Shown: positions 47,131 through 59,123, counted from the first letter of the stretch. The stretch is 64,000 nucleotides of DNA from Otatea glauca (GCA_036346275.1 CM070721.1:53965869-54029868), one strand, 5' to 3'. Program-made: numbers and translations. Notes: generated by a model not told the origin, from the letters alone.

Positions 47131-47373
47131 AACCATGACCCTTTGCATGATCCTGAAGGTCATATTTTAAATCCTGAAGATTATAAGTTGTACTCTTTTT
47201 TCCTTAGTGAGTTTTCCTGAAGTTTTCTCACATGAAGGTTTTTAATGAGGCAACTAGTGTAACACGGAGTGCGAGTGCAATGTACTCTTTTCTCCATCCT
47301 TTTTTCCCACAGGGTTTTTGGAAGGAGTTTTTAACGAGACATGTGCATTACGCGGTATTCGCCTAAGGGAGAG
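47131..47373 (+). other. Copia A 3' untranslated region and polypurine tract
   Basis: Short non-coding end with the purine tract aagggagag (47365-47373) directly before the 3' LTR. Confidence 0.7.
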
Positions 47374-47611
47374 TGTTATGAGATAAGATATTATTAACCG
47401 TATTCGGTTGGACTCTATCTCTTATGTGTGGGCGAATCTGAATCTATCTCTTGATACCTTCTACTATATATTGGGCACCCCCTTGTACAAGCGATCAATC
47501 TAATAAAAGCGAGAGAACTTTGCCCCCTACTTGTGTGCTCCAATTCTTGTTCTTGTGATTTCGTTGGCGTGTAGTTGATTGATCGTGGGTGAACGACTAC
47601 GTTTTACAACC
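47374..47611 (+). repeat. Copia A 3' LTR
   Basis: 238 bp, from TGTTATGAGA to ttttacaacc. The last base differs from the canonical CA end of the 5' copy (aaca). The target duplication gttgg follows at 47612-47616. Confidence 0.93.
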
Positions 47612-47616
47612 GTTGG

Positions 47617-48312
47617 AACGTAAAAATGTATTAAAAAGGACTAACCAGTGGCCGATGCGTCGAACCCATACAGAAACTCCACACCTAAAACACCAACCAG
47701 GCAAACACTCACTAACAACTTATTCATTTTTGATGCATTTTCATGACATGATCCATCATGTGGAGAGATCCAAGGAGCTTATCCAAGGCCTTCAATAATA
47801 GTCTTATTTATTTGGCCAATGTGGCAATATGACCTATATCATGATGATGATCTATTGCTTAGAAAGGGTTTTATTTTTATTTTTTTCAAAACGGAGCTTT
47901 TAAACACCCCCTTAACCAAATCAAGACTATATATTCCAAGTCCCCCATAGCTAAGAACACAGAGATTTTGCTGTTGCTCGATGTTGTTTAAATTGTTACC
48001 AACCCTATTTAGGACATGGAAATTTGAATTTTTATTAGCTAACATTGAAAAAAAACTTATGAAGAATTCCTATGTCCCAAAAGAATCTTTTAATGTTATA
48101 AACAAAAGGGAGTGGAGGACTCAAATAAAATAATAATAAAATGGTTTGAATTTGCAAGCCGACACAATTTTATCTCTTAAGTTGAACACAAACCGGGATC
48201 AATCATCGCGCCATATGAGGTTGTGTACAAATCGAGATTAATCATGGGAATTGCTATATTTTGGGTGTCCGAAGTGAGCCAATTGCTCAGATGACCCATT
48301 TCCCTTCGTTCA
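47617..48312. other. Intergenic DNA without a recognised feature
   Basis: No domain-bearing reading frame. It is the right flank of the Copia A insertion and joins 8541 in the pre-insertion sequence. Confidence 0.5.
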
Positions 48313-48321
48313 CACATCGCT

Positions 48322-49759
48322 AGCAATTAGAGATGAAAACGGATTGGATAGTTTTTGACCTATTCGGATATTTTCGGATACAGATTCTATCGGATCGGAC
48401 AGTATCGGATACGGATACGGATTTTTTTGTCAGATACGGATACGGATTCGGTAGCTTACTATCCATCGGATACGGATACGGATTCGGATAATCCGGATAT
48501 TGATGGGTCGGATATCCGGATATACATGTGGGCTGAGCAAGACTACTCTTTTGGTCCAAAAGGTTTCTTAATTTCAGAATTATTTTCTAATTTAATTAAT
48601 CTATAAAGTAAGTTTTAATTATTAAAATTAGCAAACCAACTCCAAAAATTATGTTTTTTTTTGAGAAAGTTACAGAAATAATTTAACATTTAAAAAATTA
48701 TTTTCAAGATTTTATCAGATTTTAAATTATCTCAAAAATTCAAACACTTCTATTCTTAATAGGAAAATATTTTAAATAAGTATCTAAAAACACATAAAAA
48801 CTCATAAATACATAATTTATTATTTTAAACATAATTCAACAAAGAATATAAATCTTGGATCATTACATGTAAGTTTATATACTTTTTCTAGAGACATGAT
48901 ATGTAAGTATTATCAAACTTTTAGTTTGTTATGTGTTTACTTCTATTTGTATCTCTGAGCAAGGATTACCTTCATTTTGTGTTTTGATCTACGTGTATGA
49001 TGAACTAATCGTATGTGTGTGATAAACTAAGTCTTACATAATTTTGTTTGCAATATGATACCTAACTATTGTCTAAGTGAATGAAAATGATTATATTTGT
49101 TCAATTTTCAATAATGTTTTGATCAAATCAACTAGTTTTGTGTTTCGTTGATTTTCTATGTACAATCTAAAGGGTTATCATGTTCTGATAAATATTCGAA
49201 ACCGTATCCGATTCGATTCGTATTCGATCCGTATTTGTATTCGACATTATCCATATTTGTATTCATATCCAGACTATCCGTATCCGTATCTGCATCCGAG
49301 AAAAAATATAAAAACAAATATGGTAGAGCTATTATCCGTCTGTATCCGATCCGTTTTCACCCCTACTGGCAACATATCTAGTGAAAACTCTTTTTACCAT
49401 GAAAACTCTGTAAAACCCACATGTATAAGTTTTCAAAAATTCTCAAAAAAATTACCATACGTAGGGGAGGTGAGCTTCTACAATCCTGCAAAATTTGAAA
49501 ACCAAACTCAATCTCAGTTGAAAGATATAAAAAGACAAATTCAGCTTGAATAGTGATTTTCACTATTCATCACTATTCATCTCGTTTTTCGTCTTTTTCA
49601 TATCTTTCAAATGCGATTGAGTTTAGTTTTAAAATTTTGTAAGATTGTAGAAGCTCATCTCCCCTACGTATGGTAATTTTTTGAGAATTTTTGAAAACTT
49701 GTACACGTGGATTTCATAGAGTTTTCACAATAAGAGAGGTTTTCACTGGATATGTTGCC
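48322..49759. mobile_element. Mutator-like foldback MITE, split by a hAT element
   Basis: The arms at 49374-49560 and 49570-49759 are long inverted repeats of about 190 bp. The left arm opens gcaacatatctagtgaaaac and the right arm ends gttttcactggatatgttgc. The 9-bp sequence cacatcgct flanks it perfectly (48313-48321 and 49760-49768), the size made by Mutator-like transposases. The first six bases of the left terminus (48322-48327, agcaat) are cut off from the rest by the hAT element at 48328-49365. Without it the MITE is about 390 bp and codes for nothing. Confidence 0.82.
48328..49365. mobile_element. Non-autonomous hAT element with ggatac-rich subtermini
   Basis: 1,038 bp. The left end is TAGAGATGAAAACGGAT and the right end is the inverse of TAGGGGTGAAAACGGAT. 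The 8-bp flanks are ctagcaat (48320-48327) and ctggcaac (49366-49373), a 6/8 match of hAT length. Many ggatac hexamers follow the left end (48370-48520), and inverted gtatcc copies precede the right end (49195-49350). No transposase is encoded. Confidence 0.8.
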
Positions 49760-49768
49760 CACATCGCT

Positions 49769-51936
49769 AGCTCGCCAAGAGAAGGCATCCGTAGGAAACT
49801 TTACAATTGTGGCCCCATTTACTACTCGCTCGAGGCTCGACCATACCCTAACCCAAAACGCCCATTCCATCCCGTGCCCCGCAGCTCTCTCTCTCTCTCC
49901 CTTTGCTTTGCTCCTGCCTCGACACTGGCATTGCAAGCGCTGCACACGATTGTGGGTCTCGCCCTGCCGCTCCTGCGCTCGCTCTTTCTACTACGGCGTT
50001 GGCTTCCTTTCTGCTCTCCGGCCGTGGCAAGGGATAGATATTATCTACCGCGTCTTTCATGGTAGGGGAGGGGGCTAATTTGCAAATACGTGCGTAAAAG
50101 GGCTAGATTTGCAAAAAAAATCGAGATAAAGAGAACTAGATAAACGATGATTTAGAACAAGAGGGACTAGAGGAGGGACGAAGATGGGATGGTACCATAC
50201 ATTATAGCGATATTTGGAAGGGGTGCCATGGAAGGAACGGGGACAAGTAAGTACCGGTTACAATGGAAAAACAAATCATCAAGCCCACTGTCAGATGGCG
50301 CGGGCGTCGGCTCCTCATGTACTCCATCACATCATCACTCCGAACCCATGGGATCTAACCAAAGTTGAGGAAGAGGGTAGATGAAGCTGTCATGGTTGTC
50401 ACCGCCACCCACCTCTAGATGCAGGATGAGGTCGCGGAAGTCTCATCACCATTGTCCATCTCTAGATTCGTCCACGTGGCACCGACATTGGGAAGCTATG
50501 TGGCAGTCAAGCCACTTAGACCACTCGCCACATTTCTAGGTCCATCACACCACCGCTGCTAGGGCCATCACAATGCGGATTCGACCGCCAACTGCCACAT
50601 CTTGCCCCTTGACAAGGATTGTTGACTTGTCAGAATATCGTTGACTGGTCAAAGAATCTAAGATAATTTGAATCATAATTCTCTCAAGGGTGCCACAACC
50701 ACCCTCTAGTTTGTGACCTTCTTAGTTCACGACCTCTTCAGGTTGTGATGACCACTCTTGGTCTGTGACCTAAGGCCACAACCCCTTCTAAAGGTCTTAG
50801 ATTAATCTTAACAGGGTCGTACCTAACATTTTAGAGGAACTTAGCTTAAATTATAGTGAGCTCTTTGTACGTAGGAAAAATAAATATTAATGATATTGGT
50901 GTTTTTACCAAGGTTAACTAGTTAGTCTATTTAACATTGTACTGTCAACATAAACTAGAGATCAATCACTATGATACGCAAAGATCAAGAATGCGCAACA
51001 ACAACATAAGATAGAGAGAGAAATTGTGTGCTTGAAGACTTGTAAACACATAATATTTGACACCATCGTCGGGATGAGAATAAAGAGATAGTAGTAGCAC
51101 TATATTTATTTCAATAATTCATATTTTGATTATGAGAATCAGGAGATGTAGTAGCTACCTTTGTATGTCATCTGAAAAAATAGAGAGATGGGAAGGTGAA
51201 AAGACATGCATGGACAATTCCTAAGTTCTACTCATTTGTGCTCTTATTAATATAAAGATTAATCAAATAATATTCAAATGGTAGATTAAAAACGGGGCCC
51301 TTAATTAGTAGGGGGCCTGTGCAGTTGATCATTTTGCACACCCTTGCAGTACAGGCCTGAATCTTAAAATGATGGTTTAAGACTTCTTATACATTAAGTG
51401 GTCTCTAAGCCTTCCTAAAGGCATAAAAAAAGAAGCCAAATAAAAATTATCTATGTGTAATAATTTAAAGTCCATATGAAGACGGATATCAATAATTAAA
51501 AGTTTCATGAGGGACAAAAAGACACCGCAGTTTTTACGGTGGAGTACGGTAGTTGCAAAAAAGCAAAGAGGCGTCAGTCAAATACAAGATAGTTAGAAGA
51601 AAATGAAGAAGTGGCTGTTAGACAACAATTCCCGCCATTTCATAATTATAAATTCTTATTGCATGCACGCCATTTGAAAGGAGTAATAACACCAACATAA
51701 GAAAAAAGATAAAAGGCACATTGTTTTAGATTTCGATCTTCTTTTGTGCATTTCATTCCACTGTAAGAAAACCAATAAATAAAGAGTATTCCTACTTATT
51801 CTCATTTTTAAGTGTCCGATTCATGGATGAGAGTCCCAATCATCGACACCCCTATCGAAGCTAGATCAGTGTCGACTACCCGAGGTCGCCGCAATGCTCT
51901 AGTTGCCAACGCCTTCACTGCTATTACCACTGGATG
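49769..51936. other. Intergenic DNA without a recognised gene
   Basis: Mixed-composition sequence. The CT-rich stretch near 49880-49920 and short frames on both strands (49691-50078) show no domain. No element ends were found. Confidence 0.5.
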
Positions 51937-52214
51937 CATGGGCAGAACTAGGGGGTGTCGGGTATGCCCCGGCACCCCCAACAATTTGAGGAACGCCAAA
52001 ATTTCACCCATTCAATAGACTAAATTTGTTGATTGAATTGGTTTCGATTTTAGTAGTTTGGATTTTGAAGACTTTAGAACTATTTGTATTATACTTTTAG
52101 CAAATTTCAAATATATATATTAGATTTATGATGGTACAAAATCATTGTACAAGACTATAGAGGTATACGTATGAAATGTACAATCCTATCAAAAATTTTC
52201 TAGTTCCGCCACTG
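51937..52214. mobile_element. Small hAT MITE
   Basis: 278 bp, from catgggcagaactagggggt to ctagttccgccactg, ends that are imperfect inverted repeats of the CAGGGGCGGAGCTAG type common in grass hAT elements. The 8-bp flanks are actggatg (51929-51936) and attggatg (52215-52222), a 7/8 match. Confidence 0.78.
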
Positions 52215-52222
52215 ATTGGATG

Positions 52223-53010
52223 TTGCCATTGCCTACTTCGCTGCTACTGCCTTATCGATCTACCATGGGGCCAGCCGCTGGAGGTCCCCGCCGCATCGAT
52301 CTGCCGTAGGGCCGACTGATGGAGGTCGAGATTGCAGGTTCGATTGAAGTCGCCGATGAAAGGAGAGAGAGAAAACAAGAAGAGAGGGAGACCGAGTTGA
52401 GAGGAGAGATCAGTTCTTTTATTTGGGTATCAAACATTGCATCATTTTTTTGCTAATCTAAACCCTTCACATGTGTTCATCCTGGTATATCTATATACTA
52501 TTAACCTAATATTCATGCTTTGCTACGGATAAAAATAATATTACTTAGCACATTAAGCTATTGTCACTAGGTTTAGCTTGTGTCATACTCTCGAGTCCAC
52601 CGCATTGCCTAGTCGAACTCCGTCTCGACCTACACCATACCTCTGGAATTGAGCATGGCTTACACTACGTACCTCTACCGCACACCATGAAGGGAGAGAA
52701 GGAGATTGTTGGGATAAATATTACATTTCTTTAGTAGTCAATTTATTTGTTATGGGGTAATTTTTTGTATTTTGTTAGAGATTTTTTAGGATGGAAGAGA
52801 GATTTGAGGAGAGGTGGGTTAGAGATTGAGAAAGTGAAGAACACATCATTCATTGCCACTAGATTTTTTAAAGGAATCTATATAAATATAAATATCTATT
52901 GTTGGAGTAACCGTCCTCCCCGCCATATCGCGCCGTTCATTGTAGTTTTTTCTACAGTGCCATGCTACATAATCTCATAAATTTATTAAGCATCATATTT
53001 CACAAATGTC
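52223..53010. other. Intergenic DNA
   Basis: No gene recognised. It contains a short purine-rich tract (52350-52400) and AT-rich DNA. Confidence 0.45.
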
Positions 53011-53090
53011 ACTTAGCTCAGATGGCAGAGGCTTACGGTGCATGCGTGAGGTCTTGAGTTCAAATCTCGTCAAAAACTGTTTTTTTGGAT
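53011..53090 (+). repeat. tRNA-like SINE candidate
   Basis: A box A-like tagctcagatgg (53014-53025) and a box B-like gagttcaaatctc (53056-53068) are spaced as in a tRNA gene (starts about 42 bases apart). Box A fits the consensus at 11 of 12 positions and box B at about 8 of 11. A long T-run follows. Box B is imperfect and the acceptor stem does not pair well, so a working tRNA is unlikely. A tRNA-derived SINE head or an old tRNA pseudogene fits better. Confidence 0.5.
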
Positions 53091-53102
53091 TTTTTTTTTC
53101 AT

Positions 53103-53530
53103 CAACTTCACTCATTTAATTGGGCTATTAAATCATGTTGTAAATTTTGAAACTCTTTGAGAAGGATCCTCATAGCATTCCTAACATACCATAAAAAATT
53201 CAGATCATGATCAAACTTGTGTGATTTTTAAAAATTCTGACAATGCTAATAATACATTTAAAGCAACTTTACTGATTTAATTAAGCTACTAAATTTAAAA
53301 ATTCTTGAAAATGTTTTAGAAGGGTTCTGAGAGCATGCCTACACTACCGTAAAAATTTCAAATTATGATAAAACATTTGTGATTTTTAAAAAATCTGACA
53401 ATGCTGCTAATGCATTTAAAGCAACTTCACTGATTTAATTAAGCTACTAAATTTGTAATTTTTTTAAAATTTGTGAGAAGGGTCCTAAGAGTATGCCTAA
53501 GTTACCATAAAAAATTTGTTTTTTGTATTT
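53103..53530. repeat. Tandem repeat of about 160 bp, three copies
   Basis: Copies start at 53103, 53264 and 53422 with caactt(c/t)actgatttaatt, giving periods of 161 and 158 bp. Each contains a taccataaaaaatt phrase and a tttttaaaaattctgacaatgct phrase. The third copy is incomplete. Confidence 0.8.
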
Positions 53531-54373
53531 TCAAAACCTTTTAAAGGAATATTTATAGAAAATTTCAAAGAAATATTTTTTAAAAAAACAGCACTTTTTG
53601 TTTTTCTTTTTTAGGTATTCTCGAAATTAATTTTCTCTCTCTTAAAATCTCTAGCTGTCTCAAAAATTCCTTCCGCCTGCAATGACTCGTGGACCTGCTG
53701 CGCATATAGTAAAGATAGATGATCTAAGAGGTCAAACCTTTGTAAGCCCCTCTTTGTTTGTAGCATCACATTCCACATGCCCTAACACGGTGACCGGGAG
53801 AAGACCATGACATGTGGTCCCAGGATCCTCTAGTCTCTGGAAAGCATACCTCGTCTCGGATTTTGCCGTCCAAAAAAATACAAATTAGGCAGACATGCCA
53901 CATTTCAACCTAACCAACCCAAAGTACTCAGCCTCATTGGTTAAAGCTGGGGTGCGTCTAATTACTGGTATATCTCTACTACTTCTAATTACGACTTGGT
54001 GGCAGCGGTCCGTTCTCTATACCTCTCTTTCCTTCTATTCGCTCAGCCCGCTCCCACCTCCCTTTCTTTCTGTTCGCTCAACCCGCCACTCACCTGATCT
54101 GGATTCCCTCTATTTTATGGAAATATTACTGATCACATTTCCTTAAAATGGAAGGATTTTATTCATATCTCTTATAAATGAAAGAGTTTCCTCATCGTAT
54201 TCCGCTTGGATGGAATGACATACTCACCATATCCCATAACATGAAAATCCTATTTCATTGTATCTCATTCGGATGGAAATACAGAGATTAAAAGGCAAGA
54301 ATTGCATAATCAAATCACGTGCTAATCCCGGAGATCATAAGGCACCGTATCATAGAGGCTGAGCACTCACACG

Positions 54374-57300
54374 TGTAACATCCCAAAATTTTGCCTAAAT
54401 ATTATTTTATTGCTTAAATGTGCATTTATGATTTTCTGGAATTTATTTGGATTTTTCTAGATTTCTTTAAATTGATTTTAAATTAAGTATATTGACCTTT
54501 TGTTCAAATCTGTTTAGATTTGTGCAAAGTTAAAATAAAGTTCTGTCAAAAATATTTTATTTGAGTCCAGAATGTCTCAAAGTATTTTGAGAATTTTCTT
54601 GAAATTTTATGGATAGTTTTATTGCCTAAAATCAATTAAGTGAATTTCTGGAATTATTTTAAAGGTTAAATCGGTGAAAATCTCTGGGAACAGTGTTGGG
54701 CCGAGCCCAACACTGTGCGCGTGTAGTCGATGGCTGTGCGGCCCAGTTGGCCCACGAGGCCGATTCCAGAAACCCTAAGTCCCGCAGCCGTCTGATTGCA
54801 TTTCTCTGGAGCAGATCGCGCCACGTAGGAGCTCGCGTCGCGGCCGGTGGATTCGCGACACGCGTACGGCTGAGGTGTCGTCGTCTTCGTTTCGGACTCA
54901 GAGTCCACCGCCGGGACGTCGCCGGATTCCTTGGTCGTGTAGAGCTCGGACGCCGAGGCTATAAATAGGGGGGTAGCACCCCGAGGTTCGTGATCGGCGC
55001 GCATCTTTGGTCGGAGTGATTCGCGAGAGCGCCCTATAACGCAGCTTCGAGCTCGTCGGAGTTAGCCGAAGACTTCGCCGCGTTTTTCCGCTTGAAGCTC
55101 GCCGTCCGTGGAGTCTCCGCCGTCGCCGAGGTCGCCAGCGTGTTCGCCGTGACGAGTCGCGTCCGTGAGGGGCAGAAGCATCGCCGGAGACCCTTCCTTC
55201 CGCCGTCGCTGTGGTCTTCATCTCCAAGTCCGGCGAAGAAGCGCTGTCGTGCCGCCATCGCTAGGCTCGAAAGGTAACCACCGTCGGATCTCCAGCGAAG
55301 GGCCAGGATCGTGCCGCGTAGGGTTGAGATCGGTAGCCATTAGATGCGATCTGTGCGGTGGGATTCCGCCGCGCATGTGGACCAATCGGGAGTCGACGTG
55401 TGTCAGGCGCAGAGGTCGAGGCGCCGTGGACCGCGTCTGCGGTGAACCGACCGACGCTGTGGACCCAGTCTATGCGCCGAAGACACGTGTCGCCGTCTGA
55501 TTGGCTGGCGCTAGGGCTGACATCAGCATGACGTCATGCTTGCGTCATAATTGCATTTTTCAATTGGAAAAATAATCCGATTGGAAATTCTGTGATGATG
55601 ACGTCATCATGAGGTCACGCTGATGTCATAAATCTGTTTCCAATTTAAAAATAAATCTATTAATTTTGATTTTCTGATTTTTGCAATTTCAATATTTATT
55701 TCAAACTTCAAAAGGCTATATCTTTTGCATCGTAACTCGGATTTGAGTGATTCAAATTTCTAAAAAATTTTAAAATTGATATCTATTTAATGGTGAATTT
55801 TATTTGATTTTTGGAGTTCATTTGCTCTCTATTTTGGCATTTATTTGCTTTTCTTCTTCGGTACGCGTAGACGTTGAATTGTGCGACGCTTCGGAGGAAG
55901 ATCAGCAACTCAAGAGCAAGTTCCAGAACCAGATCAGGACCTATTCCAAGGCAAGTTGTGCTTTGATCATGTTGAACCCATGTTTATAAAATTGCCATAA
56001 TTGTTTTACCCTATTGCATATATTTCAAATATACAATTATTTCAAATTAAATTGGGCTTAGCTAATATACCAGATTGATTTATATCCTACCTTGTCATTG
56101 TATGCCATGATCCATTGTCACCCTAGATTGGTTCAATATAGTTGGTTAGTAATTATAATCAACATGGGATGGGTAGTTCGTATTAGATGCTTAGCCATGC
56201 CACGTCATCGCATGTGTCAGAATCATTGATAATTAATCTTGATTAATGGAATATGGAACAATGTTATGAACTTGTGTGTCATGTGGGATCACACGATGAG
56301 ATTGAGTTGTTGTAGCGAGTCATGTCACGCAACGATGTTGAATTGTTGATGGCACGTGGTGCTTGGTAATCAACTGGGTGATAATCACTTAGATTGGGGC
56401 AAGTGACAAGGGGCGAGTATGCCAAGGTGGGCCCGATGGGCAGATGGTATGTGGATGTCTTGCCTTGATCACTCTAAGGACTTAACCTTGCAAGCCTTTG
56501 ACCTGAGTCAATCATGCAACCACATGTCTGGTATGGGCCAGCCTAGCTGAGTAATTTGTAATGTCTTAATTTTGGTACTATCGTGGTCGGTGTGAGTTCC
56601 CGAGTTATGGAGTAATTCACATGGCGCAAGAGGGGGCCTGGATGTGGTAACCATCCCACGATGTTGAAACCTTAGCGGGTGGTACCGGGTTAAGCCAGCG
56701 CATTGTAAAGGCTTTGTTATAATCACTCGCCTTGGTGGTGTTTGGTTGTATCACGTGGGTAAAGTGCATAACCTCTGCAGAGTGTGAAACTATTCGGATA
56801 GCCGTGCTCGCGGTATTGAGCAATGCTCGGGAATTACAGTTAAGGGTTAGCTTAAAATAAATGGACAACTTGGTTGGGATGGCGGAATGCCATGTGGAAG
56901 ATGGAATTTGACTTAGGATTGGAAACCTGGTTTACTTGAGAAATATTGAATCTATTTATTTTTGCTATTTGTTTTACAAGTCTTTACAATCTAAATATTA
57001 TATTTGTTCATAAATCCGCTTATTGCAAAATAGCCATGATAGCTTATCCATTGGAATAAGCCTTACATATAGTTACATAGAATTGCATTCATGCACAACT
57101 TGTTGGGTGCTTTAAGTACTCACCCTTGCCAACAACAATAATCAACATTCGAAGAATCTACACCTGTGTTGGAGGAGGAGTTCCAAGAGGACGCGAGTCA
57201 TTAGGGTCCGAACCTTGTCGGTTGCCTGTGGTGAACTGATGAGCTATCTACGTTTTCTACTTTCCGCTGCTTAATTATTAGCTTATATTTCCAGTCTTGC

Positions 57301-57491
57301 CCTGCGTGGCTTAATAATGTAAGTCGGTCATAAGATCATACACTTAGCTATATCAATAAGTGAACTACTATTTCTATTATCGTTGAGTATGATGTGATAT
57401 GTACCGATGTTGAGCTGTATGCACTAGCGTTGATCCTGGAACTAGTGCGGTAAACACAGTGGGTTCGAATCAGTGGATTCGGGTCCTTACA
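54374..57491 (+). repeat. Third copy of the 3.1-kb gypsy LTR, solo, plus orientation
   Basis: 3,118 bp, from TGTAACATCCC to GGTCCTTACA, flanked by the perfect duplication acacg (54369-54373, 57492-57496). It has the same internal layout as gypsy D LTRs, including TATA (54960-54968) and the repeated frame near 55804-55989. No internal domain is present, so it arose by recombination between two LTRs. Confidence 0.94.
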
Positions 57492-57514
57492 ACACGCCTG
57501 GCTGTCCTCTCCTC

Positions 57515-57645
57515 CACCTATAAAAGGCCACCTTCATCTCCATCATAGAGGACATACGAAGATACACAGGAAGAGACAGAGGAGAGGAAGGCTCATACAC
57601 ACAGGAGAAAGAGAGAAAGGAGCAATACAAAAGATTTAAGGGGCG
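57515..57645 (+). promoter_or_regulatory. TATA box and purine-rich leader-like sequence next to the solo LTR
   Basis: ctataaaagg (57519-57528) is followed by a purine-rich stretch of about 110 bases that resembles a plant 5' leader. No open frame with a recognisable product follows. It may be a captured promoter or gene fragment, or part of an older LTR, now cut from its upstream part by the solo LTR. Confidence 0.35.
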
Positions 57646-58030
57646 CAAGAAACGATATGGAAGGAGGTCATAGCCTGGCTCCTTCTCTCTTTTCTTTGTA
57701 AGATAACTAAAGCTGTGATTAAATTATGATGATAGAAAACAAAGTTTAAAGTTACAAGATGCAGAAAACTACACTCGAGACAAAAGGGGAGGAGAAAAAA
57801 AAGAAAAAAGACCAGATTCTTTAAAGTTGCTGTTGTATTATCATGTTGAGGCCTTTTAAAATTATACTAGCATGAATGATTAACTGATAATTTGAGGCAC
57901 TCTTAAGTACCTAACAAGTTCGCTTCATGCATGTCTTTCTCATCAACCAACTTGGCTGTTGCTTTGAAAAACTTTTCTTAATAAGGTTGTCTTTGAGAAT
58001 TTTCATAGCAACGCACGGGCACTTAACTAG

Positions 58031-59113
58031 TTTTGTTTAGTTTTGCAGCTTGTACCTGGGCACCGTGGACCACGTGTAACAAGACGACGATTGAGAAACT
58101 CTTCGGAGACAATCTAGAGATGTTTTATATTCATTCTATTGATAAATATAAGGTCTATATCTTAAATGATTTTTTAAGAAATGTAGTATAAGGTTTATAT
58201 CTAAATTTAATGAGGTGTTGTACCTTTATTTATTCTCTCTTAATCATATGCATTTATTTATTACCACCATACAAAGTATTCTCTCTCATCTTTCTAAGAC
58301 AATTATGAAGAATAACTAAATCATTTTCTCTCTCATATTTTTTCCCATTTCACTATCATCTTTATTCTCGTGCAAAATCAAAATGGAGTACTCATTGAAT
58401 TTATGGACGGATATCTTACACGGAGTTACGCAAAAGAGGACAAGAACAGCATCAAAGATGTGATCGATCTGGTGAAAATATGGCTCAAGGACTTCAGGAC
58501 GAAAGGAGAAAGATAATAGAGAAACGTTGTTTTGGTTAGCTTTTGCCGATGTGTGAACTGTGAAGCCGAAGCTGTAATGTTGGTCGATTTTTGGGCTCTA
58601 GTCTTAGTGTCGGATGGTTTGTTGTTGGATTTTTCATAGTTGGATGGAATCCTAGCAAAACCCGTTTGTATCAAACTTAAGTAAATGTTTGAAAATGCTC
58701 TGTTAAAAAAAAACTAGCCTTACCAGCAGAGACGGACGTACCATAAGATAGCGTGCGTTCCAAACGCAACATCTTTAGTACTTATTTTAGAGTTATCAGT
58801 CATTTTTTTAGTGTTCTTTATAGCGCAGCACCAATTAGCATAACTAAAGATATACCGTAAACACTTATATTTTTACGGAATGACTTAGGCTAGGACGTCC
58901 GTTTTTTTTCAGACGCTTGCAATATTTTTTTTCCACATCTGCGACATTTTCTTCCTACGTGTGCAATATTTTCCTTCGATAACAGGAGAAATGTCCATGC
59001 GGAAAAAATATTGCAGACTTTAAAAAAATGTTGCACCGACATGTCCGAAAAATAAAAAGTGATCAAACGTCCGATTGCTAGTTATTCCCGTATTTTTATC
59101 CTGGTAAGCTGGG
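58031..59113. other. Intergenic DNA
   Basis: No gene recognised. A possible short inverted-repeat element lies around 58880-59090 (ggacgtccg near the left, cggacgt inverted near the right), but the ends do not align well. Confidence 0.45.
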
Positions 59114-59123
59114 GCTCCTTTCC

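Larger units (their letters stand above)
8547..47611 (+). mobile_element. Copia A: outermost Ty1/Copia retrotransposon of the nest
   Basis: LTRs at 8547-8783 and 47374-47611 are closely similar and begin tgttat. The 5-bp duplication gttgg lies at 8542-8546 and again at 47612-47616, which proves a single insertion event. The order is 5' LTR, primer-binding site, long leader (interrupted by Copia B), gag remnant (42426), integrase (about 44220-45080), reverse transcriptase (about 45640), RNase H (to about 47130), polypurine tract and 3' LTR. That is the Copia order, with integrase before reverse transcriptase. Without Copia B the element would be roughly 7.1 kb. All open frames are interrupted, so it is a fossil. 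Confidence 0.93.
53973..58030 (+). mobile_element. Candidate non-autonomous Helitron containing a solo LTR
   Basis: A possible 5' end is TCTCTACTACTTCTAATTAC after an A (53972). The 3' end is cgcacgggcacttaactag followed by T (58031). These match the TC start, CTAG end and A|T target rule of Helitrons, and the gcaacgcacgggca phrase is common before Helitron 3' ends in grasses. A clear stem-loop was not seen. Without the LTR at 54374-57491 the element would be about 0.94 kb. Confidence 0.45.

Noticed and set aside
52490..52600. Second Helitron-like 5' start (TCTATATACTATTAACC) with a ctag near 52594
   Set aside because: The ctag is followed by g, not t, and no 3' hairpin or gcacgggc phrase is present. 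It may be an isolated fragment.
53011..53090. Functional tRNA gene
   Set aside because: Box B is imperfect and the acceptor stem does not pair, so only a tRNA-like repeat was called.
58880..59095. Short MITE with gacgtccg ends
   Set aside because: The inverted ends align poorly and no target duplication was found.
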